The notes beneath the pieces are model-generated. The model was given only the letters and a program-made list of their open reading frames with translations, did not search any database and was not told the DNA's origin. Positions 4,870-7,920 of a stretch of 7,920 bases of DNA are shown piece after piece (within the stretch, counting starts at the first letter, position 1; every line of letters begins with the position of its first letter). The stretch covers positions 1-7,920 of the forward strand of contig WRKD01000127.1 of NCBI GenBank assembly GCA_009778255.1, read 5' to 3'. Position numbers and translations under genes: made by a program. The stretch is from Bacillota bacterium. GTDB lineage: Bacteria > Bacillota > Dehalobacteriia > UBA4068.

Positions 4870-6162
4870 ATGTTTAAGCATTTTAAAATTGTTGTAGCAG
4901 TAGTTTTTACGCTAATGTTTGTATTACCGATCATGGCGTGTACTGAAAACCCATCATCGATGCCGGGACAATCGTCTAATGAACCCCAAAAGCCGATACA
5001 AACGCTACAGGATCAGCAGGAAAGCGATATAGGGGATATTCCCGCTATTGAAACTTATCACATTGGCATAGCCACACTTAACATGGAACAGAGTGAAGAT
5101 GAATTTAGAGGCGCCGAGGAGCTGATTAGAAAGTATGGTTCCGTTGACAATGGCGGTATGATCAAGCATATTGTATTGCCCACGGATTTTGCGAACGAAC
5201 AAGAAACAGTTATTACCATGATATCCAGTTTTGCTGACGACCCGCTTATGAAGGGTGTTGTTGTTAATCAGGGTATACCCGGCACCGCAGCCGCTTTTCA
5301 AAAAATCAGGGATGCCGGTAGAGATGATATTATCTTGACTTGCAACATGCCGCAAGATGACCCGAATGTTATAACCAAAGTAGCAAATTTTGTTACTCAT
5401 TCAAACGATTTCGCGAGAGGTTATTATGATATACTCCGCGCTAAGAATCTGGGAGCCACGGCTTTTGTTCATCTGTCTTTCGCGCGCCATATGGCGGTTG
5501 AAACCCTTTCCCGAAGAAGAAATGTTTATGAAGAAGCCTGTAAAGACCTGGGCATAGAGTGGGTATTTGTTAATGTTCCCGACCCGGCAACAGAAATTGG
5601 TGTAGCCGGCGCCCAACAGGCCGTATTCGAGATGATGCCCGGCTTGGTAGATAAGTATGGTAAAAGCGCAGTGTTTTTTACCACAAACACTGCATTGCAT
5701 GAGCCGATCATCCAGCGTTGCCTGGAATTAGGGGCAATATTCCTTAACCAAGACGATGTTTCTCCGCTTTGTGGTTATCCCGGTGCTTTGGGTATAGATC
5801 TTACCGCCGAGCAAGGCGACATGGATGCAATTGTGAAGAAAATAGAAGCGGATGTAGTAGCCAAAGGCGGAAAAGGCAGGATGGGCACCTGGCCATCTTC
5901 AGAGCCTTATGTTGCTAGCATAGGTGTTGTGGAGCTTATAATGGACATTATTGACGGAAAAGCTACCGATTCTATTGAAGATGTTGAAAAAGCCTTTACA
6001 GCATATAATGCAGTTGGATCGTGGAGCCTGTATTTAGATGCTAACACCAACACGCCGATAAATGGTTACTATCTTTTAACCATGGATACATATATTTTCG
6101 GGCAAGGCTATACGGGCGTATTAAGTGAACCCTTTCCGGAAAAATACTATAGTGTTAAGTAA
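4870..6162 (+). CDS. Substrate-binding lipoprotein of the DUF3798 family
   Basis: A 430-residue exported lipoprotein, the substrate-capturing part of an ABC importer. Residues 1-23 are a lipoprotein signal ending in I-M-A before Cys24, the lipidation site. A Ser/Pro/Gln-rich linker runs to about residue 55. The rest resembles the periplasmic-binding-protein type I fold in the DUF3798 version: YHIGIATLNMEQSEDEFRGA, GGMIKHIVLPTDF, NQGIPGTAAAF, FVHLSFARHM, SRRRNVYEEACKDLGI, VAGAQQAVFEMMP, GYPGALGIDLTAEQGD and GRMGTW are the segments I recognise. The ligand of this family is not known to me. The ATG at 4870 follows AAAGGGGGT (4855-4862) by about 7 bases. It is the first gene of the importer unit behind the perfect palindromic promoter, and the ATPase gene follows after 102 bp with a strong hairpin between. 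The family assignment is from memory of its motifs; the role as binding protein is supported by the neighbours. Confidence 0.87.
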   Translation: MFKHFKIVVAVVFTLMFVLPIMACTENPSSMPGQSSNEPQKPIQTLQDQQESDIGDIPAIETYHIGIATLNMEQSEDEFRGAEELIRKYGSVDNGGMIKHIVLPTDFANEQETVITMISSFADDPLMKGVVVNQGIPGTAAAFQKIRDAGRDDIILTCNMPQDDPNVITKVANFVTHSNDFARGYYDILRAKNLGATAFVHLSFARHMAVETLSRRRNVYEEACKDLGIEWVFVNVPDPATEIGVAGAQQAVFEMMPGLVDKYGKSAVFFTTNTALHEPIIQRCLELGAIFLNQDDVSPLCGYPGALGIDLTAEQGDMDAIVKKIEADVVAKGGKGRMGTWPSSEPYVASIGVVELIMDIIDGKATDSIEDVEKAFTAYNAVGSWSLYLDANTNTPINGYYLLTMDTYIFGQGYTGVLSEPFPEKYYSVK

Positions 6163-6200
6163 AGGTTAGATAAACCGCTACACAGAAGTCTTTGGTTATG

Positions 6201-6233
6201 ATCTAAGGCGGGTAAAAACTGCCCGCCTTAGAT
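6201..6233 (+). other. Strong intercistronic hairpin between binding protein and ATPase
   Basis: ATCTAAGGCGGG (6201-6212) and CCCGCCTTAGAT (6222-6233) form a perfect 12-bp GC-rich stem with a 9-nt loop. No U-run follows. In importer operons such hairpins commonly protect the binding-protein message and lower expression of the downstream membrane parts, and that role is inferred here. Partial termination is the alternative. Confidence 0.65.
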
Positions 6234-6264
6234 ATAGCCTGATCTATGAAATGGAGGCGGTATC

Positions 6265-7872
6265 ATGGATACACTACCGGACAAGAGCGTGTTATGTTTT
6301 GAAAATGTGAGCAAATCCTTTTTTGGCAATAGAGTTTTGAAAGATATATCTTTTTCGTTGGAGAAGGGTAAAATATTAGGTTTAGTGGGCGAAAACGGCG
6401 CCGGAAAATCCACGATGATGAAGATACTCTTCTCTATGGATGATATTAGGGAAAGCGGCGGATTCGAGGGAGCTATTTACATTGATGGCGAAAAGATAAA
6501 TTACAACAACCCAATGGACGCAATCAATGCTGGTATTGGCATGGTACATCAGGAGTTTTCCCTGATACCCGGGTTTACGGCTACAGAAAATATTCTTTTA
6601 AATAGAGAGCATATAAAATATAGTGTGCTTTCCAAGGTGTTGGGCAAGAAACTTTCCACCCTCGATAGGCATATGATGAAATTGAGCGCCCAAGAAGTTA
6701 TCGGGCTTTTGGGTATTAATTTGCATCCCGATATGCTTGTTTCGGATATGCCGGTGGGGCATAAGCAGTTTGTGGAAATAGCGCGGGAAGTCAACCGCGA
6801 ACATGTCAAGATTCTAATCTTTGATGAACCGACTGCGGTTTTGACCGAGAGCGAAGCTCAAATTTTGCTTAATGCACTCAGAACACTGGCAAATAGAGGT
6901 ATTGCCATAGTTTTTATCAGCCACCGACTTCAGGAAATAGTTGATGTGTGCGATTCCGTGCTTGTATTACGAGATGGCGAACTTGTAAAAAACGTCACAA
7001 AAGAAGATGGCTATTCGGTGACCCAACTTGCCAAATGGATGGTTGGCCGCGATGTCGAAAACAAGCCCTCCGGCCGTGAAAATATTTTGGATAATGAAAA
7101 CGATATCGTGATGGAAATCAAAAATCTTTGGGTCAATATGGCCGGTGAATTGGTAGACGATGTAAGCCTAAGTATAAGAAGAGGCGAGATTCTCGGTATT
7201 GGTGGTTTGGCAGGCCAAGGGAAGCTGGGTATACCGAACGGTATCATGGGTTTGGCGGAAGCGGGCGGAACTGTTTTCTATAACGGTAAGCCATTTATAC
7301 TAAACTCGCCTAAAACTGCCTTAGATTTGAAACTGGCTTTTGTCTCTGAAGATAGACGCGGTTTTGGTTTATTATTAGATGAGCCAATTTATTGGAACGT
7401 AACATTTACATCGATGCAGATATTCAATAAGCATTTGAAAAGCTATATTGGGATAAAGCTGCGTGATAATAAAGACATGCGTGATACTGCTCTCAGCTAT
7501 ATAGATTCCCTGGAAATACGTTGTGTTGATGAAAAGCAAAAATTGCGAGAGTTATCCGGCGGAAACCAGCAAAAAGTTTGTTTAGCGAAGGCATTTGATC
7601 TTGATCCAGAATTGCTGTTTGTTTCCGAGCCGACGCGTGGCATCGATATTGGAGCAAAATCTTTGGTGCTCCAAGCCTTGAAACGCTGCAATAAAGATAA
7701 CGGCGTAACGATAGTGATGGTTTCTTCCGAATTGGAAGAACTCCGCTCCATTTGTGACAGAATAGCCATTATTAGTGAAGGTGAGGTTGCGGGCATATTA
7801 CCTGCTCACGAAAGCCCGGAGAATTTCGGCTTACTGATGGCAAAGCTGAATATGGAAGGAGGAGTGGCCTGA
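6265..7872 (+). CDS. Sugar/nucleoside-type ABC importer ATPase with two ATP-binding domains
   Basis: A 535-residue cytoplasmic ATPase of the RbsA/MglA layout, which energises one importer with two fused nucleotide-binding domains. Domain 1: Walker A GENGAGKST (42-50), Q-loop Gln96, Walker B ILIFDEPT with Asp187-Glu188, H-loop His220, but a degenerate signature, MPVGHKQ (162-168). Domain 2: degenerate Walker A GGLAGQGKLG (313-322), an intact signature LSGGNQQK (430-437), and a Walker B in which the usual Asp is Ser454 (FVSEPTRGID). The intact motifs therefore combine into one complete ATP site, domain 1 Walker motifs with domain 2 signature, while the other site is degenerate, as is common in this family. 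GGAGG at 6253-6257 sets the ATG at 6265. The stop codon overlaps the next start (ATGA), showing tight coupling to the following gene. The partners should be the binding lipoprotein upstream and the permeases. Confidence 0.93.
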   Translation: MDTLPDKSVLCFENVSKSFFGNRVLKDISFSLEKGKILGLVGENGAGKSTMMKILFSMDDIRESGGFEGAIYIDGEKINYNNPMDAINAGIGMVHQEFSLIPGFTATENILLNREHIKYSVLSKVLGKKLSTLDRHMMKLSAQEVIGLLGINLHPDMLVSDMPVGHKQFVEIAREVNREHVKILIFDEPTAVLTESEAQILLNALRTLANRGIAIVFISHRLQEIVDVCDSVLVLRDGELVKNVTKEDGYSVTQLAKWMVGRDVENKPSGRENILDNENDIVMEIKNLWVNMAGELVDDVSLSIRRGEILGIGGLAGQGKLGIPNGIMGLAEAGGTVFYNGKPFILNSPKTALDLKLAFVSEDRRGFGLLLDEPIYWNVTFTSMQIFNKHLKSYIGIKLRDNKDMRDTALSYIDSLEIRCVDEKQKLRELSGGNQQKVCLAKAFDLDPELLFVSEPTRGIDIGAKSLVLQALKRCNKDNGVTIVMVSSELEELRSICDRIAIISEGEVAGILPAHESPENFGLLMAKLNMEGGVA

Positions 7873-7920
7873 TGACTAATATAGTACAAAAAATTGGCTG
7901 GCCCATTATTATTATCGGCT
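7872..7920 (+). CDS. Start of a further gene, probably a second importer permease (partial)
   Basis: Only 16 codons are inside the window: MTNIVQKIGWPIIIIG. The ATG overlaps the ATPase stop codon (ATGA), and AAGGAGGAG at 7856-7864 is a strong ribosome site 7 bases upstream, so this is a real translated start. A short polar stretch followed by a hydrophobic W-P-I-I-I-I run is what a permease N-terminus looks like. RbsA-type importers of the two-permease kind usually have ATPase then permease in this order. The product name rests on context, and the frame runs off the window end. Confidence 0.7.
   Translation, partial: MTNIVQKIGWPIIIIG

Noticed and set aside
5005..5711. Minus-strand frames opposite the binding-protein gene
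   Set aside because: These are shadows of the coding strand with no ribosome sites and no recognisable domains. The same applies to the minus-strand frames over the sensor, permease and ATPase genes.
1..7920. CRISPR array, tRNA, rRNA, integrase or transposase
   Set aside because: No regularly spaced direct repeats, no tRNA- or rRNA-like segment and no recombinase motifs were seen on either strand.

Overview
The window looks like part of a low-to-medium GC Gram-positive anaerobe, most likely of the class Clostridia. The reasons are strong AAGGAGG-type ribosome sites, consensus housekeeping promoters, a BlaI/BlaR1-type (M56 metallopeptidase) regulator pair, a lipoprotein importer of the DUF3798 type, and a secreted cohesin-like protein. 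No rRNA, tRNA, CRISPR array or transposase gene is present. All recognised genes lie on the + strand.

Layout. Bases 1-476 hold a short palindromic intergenic repeat, a weak terminator-like hairpin, a near-consensus promoter (TTGACA-N17-TAAAAT) and then a structured 5' leader of about 335 nt that I cannot assign to a known riboswitch class. The leader ends in a hairpin around the ribosome site of a small secreted protein with a single cohesin-like domain (477-1010). Bases 1011-1372 hold a 40-bp palindromic promoter/operator, a dispersed repeat and a long imperfect hairpin. Then come a BlaI-family repressor (1373-1726), a BlaR1-like membrane protease/sensor (1737-3404) and an RbsC/LivH-type ABC permease (3484-4566), closed by a good intrinsic terminator. 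Bases 4567-4869 hold a second copy of the dispersed repeat, the terminator and a second 40-bp promoter/operator, here a perfect palindrome. This drives a second transcription unit: DUF3798 substrate-binding lipoprotein (4870-6162), double-domain sugar/nucleoside-type ATPase (6265-7872) and the first 16 codons of a further gene, probably a second permease, cut by the window end.

How the genes fit together. The two transcription units share an almost identical and unusual control element: arms of 18 bp around a 4-bp centre, containing TTGACA-N17-TAGAAT. One copy precedes the blaI-blaR1-permease unit and the other precedes the importer unit. The simplest reading is one regulon: the BlaI-like repressor holds both promoters, and the M56 sensor, whose external domain is not a penicillin-binding domain, relieves repression on a signal connected with the importer's unknown substrate. 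This would be a BlaR1-type proteolytic switch for nutrient or envelope-fragment uptake rather than beta-lactam resistance. The link is inferred from shared DNA sites and gene order and is not shown directly.
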